Assembly (NCBI GenBank): GCA_963782555.1
Contig: CAWAKB010000001.1
Location: 868,001-932,000, forward strand
DNA: 64,000 nt
Source: Hyphomicrobium_A sp963782555
GTDB lineage: Bacteria; Pseudomonadota; Alphaproteobacteria; Rhizobiales; Hyphomicrobiaceae
Reading direction: 5' to 3'
Shown here one piece after another: positions 1-8,744 of the stretch. The notes beneath the pieces were generated by a model that saw only the letters and a program-made list of their open reading frames with translations, was not told the origin of the DNA and did not search any database. Position numbers and translations under genes: made by a program. Every line of letters begins with the position of its first letter. Within the stretch, counting starts at the first letter, position 1.

Positions 1-2104
1 AGCATCATTGGCGCCTTCGTGGCTCTCGGCGCCGTCTACACGCTGATGAAGACCCCGCTCTACACGTCGACCGTGCGCCTGCAGATCGACCGCAACGTGG
101 CCAAGGTCGTGGAAGGCGGCGCCGTCACGCCGATGGAGGGGCTCGATCTCGACTTCCTGCGCACGCAGCACGAGCTTTTGCAAAGTCGGACTATGGCCGA
201 GCGCGTGTCCGTAGCGCTCAAGCTGGGAGACGACGCCGACTTTCTGCAGCCCAAGGGCTTCTCGCCGATTGAGGCCGTCAAGAGCCTCCTCTTCCTTGAG
301 GGGCGGCAGGATCCCGCCGAGGTGTCGCGCCCCGAGCGCGAGCGCGAGGCCACCAAGATCATTTTGGACCACCGCACGGTTCAGCCGGTCGCCGGCTCGC
401 GTCTGGTCGACGTCAGCTACTCCGATCCCAATCCGCGCTGCGCTCAGAAGGTGGCTGCCGCGCTTGCCGATGCCTTCATCGCCTCGAACCTCGATAAGCG
501 CTTTCAGGCCAATGCCTACGCCAAGACGTTCCTGGAGGATCAGCTCAAGCACTTGAAGCTGCGGTTGGAGGAGTCCGAGCGCCAGCTCCTCGCCTTCGCC
601 CAGAAGGAGCAGATCGTCGCCGTCAACGAGAAGTCGTCGATCGCCGAAAGCAACCTCGCAAGCGCCAACGCCACGCTCGGCGCGCTCGTCTCCGAGCGCA
701 TCAAGAACGAGCAGCTGTGGAAGCAGGTCGAGTTTGGCGATGCGATCAACATGCCGCAGCTTCTGACCAACAAGGTCATCGAGGGGCTGCGCGACCAGCG
801 CAATCTGCTCGTCACCGAGTACCAGGAGAAGCTCGAGACCTTCAAGCCGAGCTACCCGCAGATGGTGCAGATCAACAATAAGATCGCGGAGATCGATCGC
901 CAGATTGCGACCCAGGTGCAGGCGATCAAGGACTCGCTCAAGGCGAGCTACGAGGCCTCCAAGAGCCAAGAGGAGGAGATGAAGAAGCAGATCGAGACCT
1001 TGCGAACCGATGCGCTCGATCTGCAGAAGCGCTCCATCCAGTACAACATCCTGAAGCGCGAGGTGGACACCAACCGCTCGCTCTATGAAGGGCTCCTGCA
1101 GCGCCAGAAGGAAGTCGATGTGGCGGCCGGCGTGGGCGCCAACAACGTGTTCATTGTCGACAAGGCGGAAGTCCCGAAGTTCCCCTCTTCGCCCAACATC
1201 CCCGTTGCGCTGATGGTCGCCTTCATGCTGGGCATCGGCGCCGGGGTGGGGGCGGCCTACGTCATCGAGCAGTTCGACGACACCATCCGCTCCGCCGACG
1301 AGATGGAGCGCACGACCGGGCTCGCCACGCTCGGTGTCATTCCCAAGATCCCGGGCGTCGAGGCGATCGAGACCGAGCTTGCCGATCCACGCTCGACGCT
1401 CGCCGAAGCCTACCGCTCGCTGTGCACCGCCCTGCAGTTCACCACCGAGAGCGGCTTGCCCAAGACGCTGGTCGTCACCAGCGCCGGCCCCTCGGAAGGC
1501 AAATCGATCACCTCGCTCGCCATCGCGCGCCACTTCGCCACCATGGGGCTCAAGGTCCTGATCATCGACGCCGACCTGCGCAATCCCTCGCTGCACAGGA
1601 AGCTCGGATGCGATAGCGCGATCGGCGTCAGCAACTATCTGACCGGCGCCTGCACGCCGCCGGAGGCCTTCCAGGCCACCGACATCCCCAACCTTGCCTT
1701 CATGGCGTCGGGTCCGCTGCCGCCCAATGCCGCCGATCTTCTCGGCAACCCGCGCCTGCTCTCGCTGTTATCGATCGGGCTCGAGGTTTTTGATCTCATC
1801 GTGGTCGATGGGCCTCCGGTGATGGGGCTTGCCGACGCTGCGCTGCTGTCGAATGCGGCCGCCGCCACGGTCTTCGTCGTCGGCGCCGGTCAGGCGCGCC
1901 TCGGGCTCGTACGCGGTGCGCTGAAAAGGCTGCAGTTCGGCCGCGCTGCCGTGATCGGCACGGTTCTCACCAAGTTCGATGCCAAGGCCGCCGGCTACGG
2001 CATATGGGTACGGCTATGGCTACGGCTATGGCGGCGACCGCGCGCGACATGCCGCCATGGGCAGCGAACCGCCTCCCCTGCAGTTGAGCCACGAGATCGG
2101 GTGA
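1..2104 (+). CDS. Exopolysaccharide chain-length regulator / tyrosine autokinase (BY-kinase), 5' partial, frameshifted near its C-terminus
   Basis: Wzc/ExoP-type polysaccharide co-polymerase fused to a bacterial tyrosine kinase, an inner-membrane protein controlling export-polysaccharide polymerisation. The window opens inside the N-terminal Wzz domain (end of the first membrane helix). A long coiled coil follows at residues ~180-360, then a second membrane helix near bases 1198-1262. The cytoplasmic kinase shows Walker A SAGPSEGKS (~1480-1509), Walker A' VLIIDADLRNP and Walker B LIVVDGPPVMG. The natural C-terminus is a tyrosine cluster, GYGYGYGYGYGG, ending at a TGA at 2102-2104. It is readable only if one extra base near 2001 is removed. 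As written, the frame runs on into the downstream J-domain gene. The tyrosine-rich tail is the usual autophosphorylation site of the family. The family call is firm; the frameshift is probably a sequence error. Confidence 0.9.
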
Positions 2105-2682
2105 TGAGGGGTGCTCCGGCAGTCCGACTTGCCATCGATCTGGTGCACGTTCCCTCCCGCGTGCGGCTCTTCCGCGCCGAGCCGCTGCCTGCCGGAGTCG
2201 AGACGCTGCTGCGCATCGCAGCTGGCGACGAGGCGGTCGCGGCAGCTGCCGCCGAGGCCGTGGGACGCCCAAGTGAGCTGGTGCGCAACGCCGCCGCCTT
2301 CTTCATCGAGCAGATCCTGCTCTGCCCCGATGCCGACAGCTATCGCGTGCTCGGCGCAGACGACACCGCGACCGCAACCGAGCTCCGACGCAACATGGCG
2401 CTGCTTCTCAAGTGGCTGCATCCGGACATGGACCGCGACGGCGTCCACTCGCTCTTTGCCGGGCGCGTCACCCAGGCTTGGGAAACGCTCAAGACGCCCG
2501 AGCGGCGCGCCGCCTACGACCAAAAGCTGTCGTTACGAAAGGCAGTTGGGCGGACCCGCCGCCGAAGCAAGCGGTTCAAACAGCGCGCGCCACCGGGCTC
2601 TCAAGTCGATGCCTGGCGCTATGTGCCCAAGGGATTCCTGCGGCGCGCCGTTTGGTTCCTCTTGGGTGGCGCACGCTATTGA
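2104..2682 (+). CDS. J-domain (DnaJ-like) protein linked to the exopolysaccharide kinase
   Basis: 192-residue protein whose ATG overlaps the kinase stop as ATGA, implying translational coupling. The N-terminal ~75 residues match nothing I recognise. Residues ~78-140 form a J-domain with the diagnostic HPD tripeptide in KWLHPDMD, followed by a typical helix IV (AWETLKTPERRAAYD). The C-terminus is basic and ends in a short aromatic/hydrophobic stretch. J-domains stimulate Hsp70 ATPase, so this is probably a DnaK co-chaperone of unknown client. Its position suggests a role in the polysaccharide export machinery. It has no zinc-finger or G/F region, so it is not DnaJ itself. The separate start at 2104 is inferred from the restored kinase stop. 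Confidence 0.8.
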   Translation: MRGAPAVRLAIDLVHVPSRVRLFRAEPLPAGVETLLRIAAGDEAVAAAAAEAVGRPSELVRNAAAFFIEQILLCPDADSYRVLGADDTATATELRRNMALLLKWLHPDMDRDGVHSLFAGRVTQAWETLKTPERRAAYDQKLSLRKAVGRTRRRSKRFKQRAPPGSQVDAWRYVPKGFLRRAVWFLLGGARY

Positions 2683-2703
2683 GGACTTGCGATCCACGCA
2701 GTC

Positions 2704-4200
2704 GTGCTGCCCCGCAACGGGTTTGATCTCGAGGAGCCGGTGACGCACGCAGTCGACAGACCTCGGTGGATCCGGGCCGCTTTGCTGGCGGGGTTTGGCC
2801 TGATGCTGGTCTGGCAGATCATCACCCGCAGCTTTGCTGCCTATCTCGCAGCCGAGGCGCCGACAGCCGCGCTCAGCTTGCGCCCGAGCGAGCCGACCGC
2901 CCTCGTCACCCTGGCCGACAACGAGCTCAATCCGCCCAGCGAGGAGACGAAGGCGAGCGTCGCCCAAGAGGTGCTCGACGGCAAACAGCAGCACAGTGCA
3001 GAGGACGCCGACAAGATCGCCGGCTGGGCCGAGATCGCTCTGAAGGCGGCCGCAGCCAAGCTGCCGCTCGATCCCGGCCGCGAGGAGGCATCCTCTGCCG
3101 GGGGCGGGCGTGCCCCGCTTACCGACGCGGACAAGGCCTTGATCCGCCGGCGCGCGGAAATGGTGCTGGCGCAGGAGCCGCTCAATGCGCGCGCGCTCCG
3201 CATCTTGGGACAGCTGGCGGATGCCCAGGGGGACGAGGTACGCGCGGCGAAGCTCATGCGCGCTGCCGCCGATCATTCGCTGGCTGAGAGCGTCGCCGTC
3301 TATTGGATGCTCGAGAAAAGCTTGGGCGCGAAGGACTACGCGCAGACTCTGTCCTACGCCGACATCCTTTTGAGGAAGCGTCCCCAGCTCATGGTGCACG
3401 TCGTACCGGCGCTCGGACAGATGGCGGAAAGCGCCGACAAGAATGCGGTGACGGCTCTGGAGGCGGCGCTGACGCAGAATCCGCCCTGGCGCAGATCCTT
3501 CTTCGGCAACCTGCCGCGCGGCATCTCGGATGCGCGCACGCCGCTCAATCTGCTGTTGAGCCTTAAGGACGGTCCGGCTCCGCCGACTACGGCCGAGCTC
3601 GGCGCCTATTTGAAATTCCTGATCAGCCGCAAGCTCTATGAGCTCGCCTACTACACTTGGCTGCAGTTTCTGCCGGCCGACCAGCTCGGGCGGATCGGCT
3701 ATCTCGACAACGCCGGGTTCGAGTCCGAGCCCTCCGGATTGCCCTTCGACTGGGTGATTGCGCAAGGCGCCGGCGCCACCATCGACATCGCCGCGCTGCC
3801 AGACACGGCGGACGCGCACGCACTGCTGCTCGATCTTGGGCCCGGGCGCGCCAATTTCCGCGGTGTCACGCAGCTGCTCATGCTGACGCCGGGCAGCTAC
3901 CGTCTCAAGGGCAAACTGAAGGGCGAGTCGCGCGGCAAACGCGGTCTGCAGTGGAGTGTCACCTGCGCCGGCAGCAGGCAGCCTCCCATCGGAGAAAGCC
4001 CGATGTTCGTCGGTGTGTCGATCACGTGGAGTGAGTTCGACTTCACCTTCACGGTGCCGCACGCGGGCTGCCGCGCCCAGGAGCTGCGCTTGGCGCTCGC
4101 CGCGCGCTCAGCCTCCGAGCAGCTCGTATCGGGGTCCGTTTGGTATGACGATCTGCAGATTACGCGGCTGCCGGAGGCGGACGCGGCCGAAAGCCCATGA
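2704..4200 (+). CDS. Membrane-anchored TPR-like protein of unknown function in the polysaccharide locus
   Basis: 498 residues. A single hydrophobic helix near the N-terminus (LLAGFGLMLVWQIITRSFAA) should anchor it with the rest in the periplasm. The middle is rich in alanine and helical, with pair-of-helices spacing like TPR/Sel1 proteins (for example LNARALRILGQLADAQGDEVRAAKLMRAA, residues ~160-190). The C-terminal ~130 residues are beta-rich and resemble a carbohydrate-binding-like fold by pattern only. It follows the J-domain gene by 21 bp, so it probably belongs to the same transcript. GTG at 2704 is the longest start; GTG at 2740, just after GAGGAG, is an alternative. I do not recognise a named family. 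Confidence 0.7.
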   Translation: MLPRNGFDLEEPVTHAVDRPRWIRAALLAGFGLMLVWQIITRSFAAYLAAEAPTAALSLRPSEPTALVTLADNELNPPSEETKASVAQEVLDGKQQHSAEDADKIAGWAEIALKAAAAKLPLDPGREEASSAGGGRAPLTDADKALIRRRAEMVLAQEPLNARALRILGQLADAQGDEVRAAKLMRAAADHSLAESVAVYWMLEKSLGAKDYAQTLSYADILLRKRPQLMVHVVPALGQMAESADKNAVTALEAALTQNPPWRRSFFGNLPRGISDARTPLNLLLSLKDGPAPPTTAELGAYLKFLISRKLYELAYYTWLQFLPADQLGRIGYLDNAGFESEPSGLPFDWVIAQGAGATIDIAALPDTADAHALLLDLGPGRANFRGVTQLLMLTPGSYRLKGKLKGESRGKRGLQWSVTCAGSRQPPIGESPMFVGVSITWSEFDFTFTVPHAGCRAQELRLALAARSASEQLVSGSVWYDDLQITRLPEADAAESP

Positions 4201-4273
4201 ACCGGCGCGCGCTCGGCCTGCCCTTTGCGCTATCATCATGTGCCGGCGCGACAGGGATCGGAGGCGCCTCGCG

Positions 4274-4471
4274 ATGACGAGCGATGCGGAAAATGATGAC
4301 GTAAAGTCGAGCGCTGGGCGTAAGTCCGGCGCGGCCGCGCGGGCGGAGCGGCTCGCTGCCGCCCTCAAGGAGAACCTCAAGAAGCGCAAGGATCAGGCGC
4401 GCTCGCGTCGGCGCGTGGAGTGCGCAATCGAAAGTCATCAACCGGTTTCCGGGGACAAAACCGAGCGTTGA
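4274..4471 (+). CDS. Small basic hypothetical protein
   Basis: 65-residue protein with a charged N-terminus, then a basic amphipathic segment (ARAERLAAALKENLKKRKDQ). Short proteins with this AERLAAALxENLxRRKxQ pattern are common in Hyphomicrobiales. I know no assigned function. It lies 73 bp after the preceding gene on the same strand. The ATG at 4274 is chosen because the conserved-looking segment follows it directly. Confidence 0.55.
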   Translation: MTSDAENDDVKSSAGRKSGAAARAERLAAALKENLKKRKDQARSRRRVECAIESHQPVSGDKTER

Positions 4472-4585
4472 ACGGAGCCCCTGCCTATTCGATGGGCAGG
4501 CCACCTGCGGCAAAATCCGCTCAGCGGCACCAACCCTTGACAAGCTGCGTCCATGCGTCGCAAGATTTTCCCCCTATGAAAATGA

Positions 4586-4602
4586 ATTGACTGGCAGTCA
4601 AT
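4586..4602. promoter_or_regulatory. Palindromic operator-like site upstream of amt
   Basis: ATTGACT-GGC-AGTCAAT is a perfect 7-bp inverted repeat with a 3-bp centre, 46 bp before the ammonium transporter start. A dyad of this size in a short intergenic region suggests a dimeric regulator site. I cannot assign the regulator: it does not look like an NtrC site, and no sigma-54 GG-N10-GC element is evident beside it. Confidence 0.4.
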
Positions 4603-4648
4603 ATCAGGCGGTGGCCGCCGCGGTGCAGCAAAGGGGGGGCTTGAGCCC

Positions 4649-6001
4649 ATGGGTAACAATCTCGACGCACTGACTACGATCTTCACCGAGTTCTATTACT
4701 GGGTGACCGTCGTTTTCATGTTTCTGATCCACGTCGGCTTCTGCATGTATGAGGTCGGCGTCAGCCGCCGACGCAATCACATACACACGCTGATGAAGAA
4801 CACGATGCTGATCCCGACGATCGGCATCTCCTTCTACCTGTTCGGCTGGTGGATCTACACCGCCTTCATCAACGGTCCGGGCATCACGGGGCCGCTCAAT
4901 CTCGAAGCGGCAGCCGCCTCTTTGCCTTGGTCGAAGACCATGGCCCCCAACATGCAGGATCACATCACCGGCGTGTTCTGGGCGGCGTTCCTGCTCTTCT
5001 CCTGGACGACGGCCTCCATCGTGTCGGGCTCGATCATCGAGCGCATGCGTTCAGGCGCGTTCTGGATCATCGCCGTGCTCGTCGGCTCGGTCCTTTGGAT
5101 TCTCGACGCGGCGTGGGGCTGGCATCCGCAGGGCTGGATGGTGAAGATGCTCGGTTATCACGACGCCTATGCCTCCGGCGTCGTTCACGCCATCGCGGGT
5201 GGCGCTGCGCTTGCAGCGCTGATCGTGCTCGGGCCGCGCATCGGCAAGTTTGCCGCCGACGGCACGCCGCGAGACATCCCTCCGCACAACCCCTGGCTGG
5301 TCACGATCGGCATCTTCCTGATCTACACCGGCTTCTGGGGCTTCTATGCCGCCTGCAACATCCCGATCATCAGTCCCGAAGGGATCGGCGGCCAGATCAC
5401 GGGCGCGAATTGGACGGCAACCACGATCTACTTCACGCCAACAAGTCTCGGCGCCATCACCGTCAACTTCATCCTGGCGCTGTGCGGCGGCATGCTGGCC
5501 GTCTACATCATCTCCAAGGGTGATGCCTTCTGGACCTACTCGGGAGGGCTTGCCGGCATCATCGCTGCTTCCGCCGGCAACGATCTCTATCATCCGATGC
5601 AGGCCTTCTTCATCGGGGCCATCGTGCCCTGCATCGCCTACAAGATGCACTACTACGTCGAGCGCGTGTTCAAGATCGACGATGCGGTCGGCGCCGTTGC
5701 CGTGCACGGCTACTGCGGCTTCATGGGCGTCGTGGTCGCGGGCTTCTTGCTGTGGGGCGCGCCGTCCTCGCCGTATGAGGGCTTCCACGTGATCACGCCG
5801 TGGGGCAACACGGTCGGCGCGATCATCATGTTCGCGCTCGGCTTCGTGCCCATCCTCATCATCGCACGCCTGCTCGATTCCGCAGGGCTCTTGCGCGTGC
5901 CGCATGAGGTCGAGCTGCTCGGTCTCGATTACAAGGCGGAGGCGGCCTACGAGAGCGCCGTCGCCGACGTGAAACAGGCCGAGAAGGCAGCCGTTGCTTG
6001 A
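4649..6001 (+). CDS. amt: Ammonium transporter (Amt/MEP/Rh family)
   Basis: 450-residue inner-membrane channel moving ammonium/ammonia into the cytoplasm. It has about 11 hydrophobic helices. The two pore histidines of the family are visible in VVHAIAGG (~residue 178) and AVHGYCGF (~352). The sequence is divergent from AmtB: the segment before the first histidine reads WGWHPQGW, and the C-terminal tail (GLDYKAEAAYE) only loosely matches the usual regulatory tail. No glnK (PII) gene accompanies it. A small membrane protein follows instead. The start is preceded by AAAGGGGGGG. Confidence 0.92.
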   Translation: MGNNLDALTTIFTEFYYWVTVVFMFLIHVGFCMYEVGVSRRRNHIHTLMKNTMLIPTIGISFYLFGWWIYTAFINGPGITGPLNLEAAAASLPWSKTMAPNMQDHITGVFWAAFLLFSWTTASIVSGSIIERMRSGAFWIIAVLVGSVLWILDAAWGWHPQGWMVKMLGYHDAYASGVVHAIAGGAALAALIVLGPRIGKFAADGTPRDIPPHNPWLVTIGIFLIYTGFWGFYAACNIPIISPEGIGGQITGANWTATTIYFTPTSLGAITVNFILALCGGMLAVYIISKGDAFWTYSGGLAGIIAASAGNDLYHPMQAFFIGAIVPCIAYKMHYYVERVFKIDDAVGAVAVHGYCGFMGVVVAGFLLWGAPSSPYEGFHVITPWGNTVGAIIMFALGFVPILIIARLLDSAGLLRVPHEVELLGLDYKAEAAYESAVADVKQAEKAAVA

Positions 6002-6028
6002 GGCAGACACAAATTTAGGAGAAGCACC

Positions 6029-6247
6029 ATGTCCACGATCGGCTACAGCAGTTGGGCTGTCGACCTCAAAGACGTCGCCGCCGTCTATCCCTTCCAGGGC
6101 TGGGAGGTGGCGATGGTCGCGGCAGCCTGCGCCTTCTGGCTCATCTGGCACATCGTCCAGATCGTGCAGGAGAACCGCGAATTCAAGGAGGACAAGACCA
6201 AGCACTACTCGCAGCAAAACGTGAACCATAGCGTCGACCGCTATTGA
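6029..6247 (+). CDS. Small single-helix membrane protein co-transcribed with amt
   Basis: 72 residues starting 27 bp after amt with an AGGAGA ribosome-binding site. The N-terminus mentions a short polar stretch, then one membrane helix (VAMVAAACAFWLIWHIVQIV), then a charged cytoplasmic tail rich in E, K and H. I do not recognise the family. Its position, where glnK normally sits, suggests an accessory subunit or regulator of the transporter. That is inference from context only. Confidence 0.65.
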   Translation: MSTIGYSSWAVDLKDVAAVYPFQGWEVAMVAAACAFWLIWHIVQIVQENREFKEDKTKHYSQQNVNHSVDRY

Positions 6248-6282
6248 CACGGGCGTTGAACGCTTCGGGTCCTTCGAAATTT

Positions 6283-6311
6283 GGGGCTGCGCTCGCCGCG
6301 CAGCCCCTTAT
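6283..6311 (+). terminator. Rho-independent-type terminator after the amt operon
   Basis: A perfect 10-bp GC-rich hairpin (GGGGCTGCGC / GCGCAGCCCC, loop TCGCC) is followed by a short T-containing run, 36 bp after the small membrane protein stop. The U-tract is weak. Confidence 0.6.
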
Positions 6312-6371
6312 TCGTGTCTGCACTAAGGAGCAGCGCAGAGTCACTTCCTCTCGGTCGGGGGAAACGTTGCG

Positions 6372-6815
6372 TTACTGCGCCGTCGGGACGAGCTTGGGCG
6401 CCACCGAGCGCAGGACGACCTCGTCAGCCGATGCGCCGGCCGCGCCCTTGGCCTCGAACTCGAGCCGCAGCGGCTCGTGATTGCGCCGCAGCCTGGCCTC
6501 GAGGTCCCGCGGCACGGTGAGGGCAAAGCGCCCCACGCCGCCGTTCGCGCCGAGCCCAAACGGCGTCACCGTCCCGATTACCTCGCCCGAGGGCTGATGA
6601 CGGATGACGACGGCGGTGCCGCGCGAGGCCTTGCCGAACACGAGTTCCAGATCGAGCGCCGTACGCTGGCTGGGGCGCGTCTTGACGGGCAGCTGCACCT
6701 CTGCGGACGCACCGACCGACTTGTCGGCGAACGGGATCGCGCCGAGACCGAACAGCAGCGCAGCCCCGCTCACGGCGAGCGCAGCTCCGATCCCAGCTGA
6801 TGTCCACGTCTTCAT
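6372..6815 (-). CDS. Secreted or membrane-anchored protein of unknown function downstream of tyrosinase
   Basis: About 147 residues: a hydrophobic N-terminal segment (ALAVSGAALLFGLGAIPFA), then a soluble beta-rich domain with FGKASRGTAVVIRH and VGRFALTVPRDLEARL. It lies on the same strand as the tyrosinase, 79 bp after that stop. It could be a partner for that exported copper enzyme, but no copper-binding motif is evident. ATG at 6827 is an alternative start. No family recognised. Confidence 0.6.
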   Translation of the reverse strand: MKTWTSAGIGAALAVSGAALLFGLGAIPFADKSVGASAEVQLPVKTRPSQRTALDLELVFGKASRGTAVVIRHQPSGEVIGTVTPFGLGANGGVGRFALTVPRDLEARLRRNHEPLRLEFEAKGAAGASADEVVLRSVAPKLVPTAQ

Positions 6816-6894
6816 GACACGACCCATTTGATGCGCAATTCTAGCATATGAAATGGGTAAGGATTGATGACTTTTCCAGGCGGTTTTGCGCCGT

Positions 6895-8523
6895 TCACAC
6901 CGTTTTGACGGACACTTGCACCAAGGCGCCGTCGAGCGCTTTGTGGACGCCGTTGTCGCGCACGGCGATGCCTTGAAGCTTCACCCTGTTCATCACCGGC
7001 AGGCCCGTGGCCGCGATGCGTTGCAGCGTGGCGTTCAGCGGCACCGTCGCTATCACGTGCGCGGGCCCATGGTGGGCGCCGCCGTGCACCCCGAAGAAGG
7101 TCAGAGAGCCCACGTAGTGCGGGTCCGACACCGGCGTCTCGGGCGAGAGATAGTTGCAGTTCATGAAGAAGAGCACGCGCACGGCGTGCGGCTCCTGCGG
7201 CGGCGTTAGGGTGATCCGTGCGACGAGTTCGGATTCCTCCTCGTGGGCCGCTGCAACACTCGGTGCCGAGCTGGGCGTCGAGTGCGCGCCGCCGCGGCGC
7301 TTCTTTTTCTCACGCGCGGCCAGCAGCAGGGCGGCGGGGACGGGTACGGCTGCGCTCGCCTCGGCGTCCGTGCGCAAGGGGGCATGGACCTTCTCGCCTT
7401 CGAAGCTGGCAGCACCGGGCTCCGGCGCCGCAGGCAAGGGCGCCGCCGCCCCCTGGGTCTCCTCCAGGATCGCGTCGCCGAACCCCGGTCCGTAGGGGTA
7501 GCCAAGCGTGTCGGTCTCGATGTAGCGCTCGGAGGTCGCGTCGGGCTCGGCAAAGAACAGGAACGGCTCCTTGTTCCAGCGGGCCACGTCATCGGGCAGG
7601 CCCGTGCGCCCCGCCTGGCGTTCGCGCCTCGTCCACAGGTCCCACAGACGGTCGACGTTGGCGTGGTGCAGCCAGAAGATGGGATCGACGGGCGCCATAA
7701 GCTCGCTCATGAATCCCGGCCCGTAGCCCACCGCGTTGTGGATGTTATTGTGCGGGCCGGCCTCGAGCGTGTCCTGGATGGCGCGCTGGTGATGATTGTC
7801 GGAGGGCGTGCTGCCGAAGTCCTCGAAGCGCTTGGGCGCCAGCGCGGCTTCGATGCGCTCAGGTCCGACCTCGGTCTTGGCCCAATCGGGAAGCTCGGGT
7901 TTGTCCTTGGTGAGGCCGCGGGCCTCGTTGCGCGCAGCAAAGAAGCTCTCGAGCTTGCCCCAGAGGTCGCCGACCGAGGCATACCCGCGCAAGTCGAGCT
8001 GCGCGTGCTGCGCCGGCGTGAACCCGTTCCACATGTCCAGGATCGCCGGCTCGAACTTCGGGCGGAAAGTCTCGAAGCTCTCCTCGTAGATCTCGTGCGT
8101 CGGCGTCAGCACGTCGTCGTAGAGGACGTCGGGCACGCGCGGCGCGTTCGTCCAATCCCAGAAGGGCAGCGCGAACGCCGGGTCGCCCGACAGCTCGCGG
8201 CAGATCGCCTCGAAATGGAAGAGATAACCGCGGTGCCAGGGCAGGAACCACCAGTTGCCGTGGGGGCAGTCGATGAGGTGGAGGATCGCTTGCCGGTACC
8301 AGTTGCGCGGGTCGCTCGGAGGCAGAGCGAGCATGGCGCGGATGGCGCGCTTGTAGGAGTCGAGCGTTGTGGGCGCGAGGTCGGCTCCGGTGACGCTGCG
8401 CCGCACGAAGGCAGGCTTGCCCGCACCGGCGCGCGCGCTGCTCCAAGGTACTGCCGCGAGCGCCAGGGCCCCAGTCAGCGTTTCGCGGCGCGTAAGCAAA
8501 AGCGAAGGAAAACGAGCACCCAC
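6895..8523 (-). CDS. Exported tyrosinase-family copper oxidase
   Basis: 542-residue type-3 copper protein, expected to oxidise phenols or catechols outside the cytoplasm. The N-terminus carries a twin-arginine signal (LTRRETLTGALALAAV) followed by an A-x-A-like cleavage region. The CuA site is in LHLIDCPHGNWWFLPWHR and the following HFE. The CuB site is HNNIHN plus FWLHHANVDRLW. The C-terminal ~200 residues hold a low-complexity Ala/Pro/Lys linker and a beta domain, as in longer tyrosinases where the tail covers the active site. It starts with GTG at 8523 after AGGGAG. No caddie protein of the Streptomyces type is seen. Confidence 0.88.
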   Translation of the reverse strand: MGARFPSLLLTRRETLTGALALAAVPWSSARAGAGKPAFVRRSVTGADLAPTTLDSYKRAIRAMLALPPSDPRNWYRQAILHLIDCPHGNWWFLPWHRGYLFHFEAICRELSGDPAFALPFWDWTNAPRVPDVLYDDVLTPTHEIYEESFETFRPKFEPAILDMWNGFTPAQHAQLDLRGYASVGDLWGKLESFFAARNEARGLTKDKPELPDWAKTEVGPERIEAALAPKRFEDFGSTPSDNHHQRAIQDTLEAGPHNNIHNAVGYGPGFMSELMAPVDPIFWLHHANVDRLWDLWTRRERQAGRTGLPDDVARWNKEPFLFFAEPDATSERYIETDTLGYPYGPGFGDAILEETQGAAAPLPAAPEPGAASFEGEKVHAPLRTDAEASAAVPVPAALLLAAREKKKRRGGAHSTPSSAPSVAAAHEEESELVARITLTPPQEPHAVRVLFFMNCNYLSPETPVSDPHYVGSLTFFGVHGGAHHGPAHVIATVPLNATLQRIAATGLPVMNRVKLQGIAVRDNGVHKALDGALVQVSVKTV

Positions 8524-8690
8524 CCTGGCAATCTCCCTAAAATATTATGGTGCGGGTTTTTCGGGTCGCGCATCTCAGCTCGCAAGCGTCGTTGTGATTG
8601 TCCCCCGTGCCCTCGGCGTGGACATCGACATCACGCCGGGAAGTGGGCCGCATTTCGACGCCTGTGCCGTTGGGCGACTTTGTGCTGCGG

Positions 8691-8737
8691 AAAAAAGCTC
8701 CGACCCTGCGGGAGCGAATCCCGCGAGGGCCGGAGCT
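8691..8737 (-). terminator. Rho-independent terminator of the pirin gene
   Basis: On the minus strand a long GC stem (AGCTCCGGCCCTCGCGGGA pairing with its near-exact complement) is followed by TTTTTT. It begins 8 bp after the pirin stop. Confidence 0.85.
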
Positions 8738-8744
8738 GGCTACG

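Noticed and set aside
2533..4062. Long antisense open frame (509 codons) opposite the membrane-anchored protein
   Set aside because: It is a shadow of the plus-strand gene in GC-rich DNA, with no domain, RBS or sensible composition.
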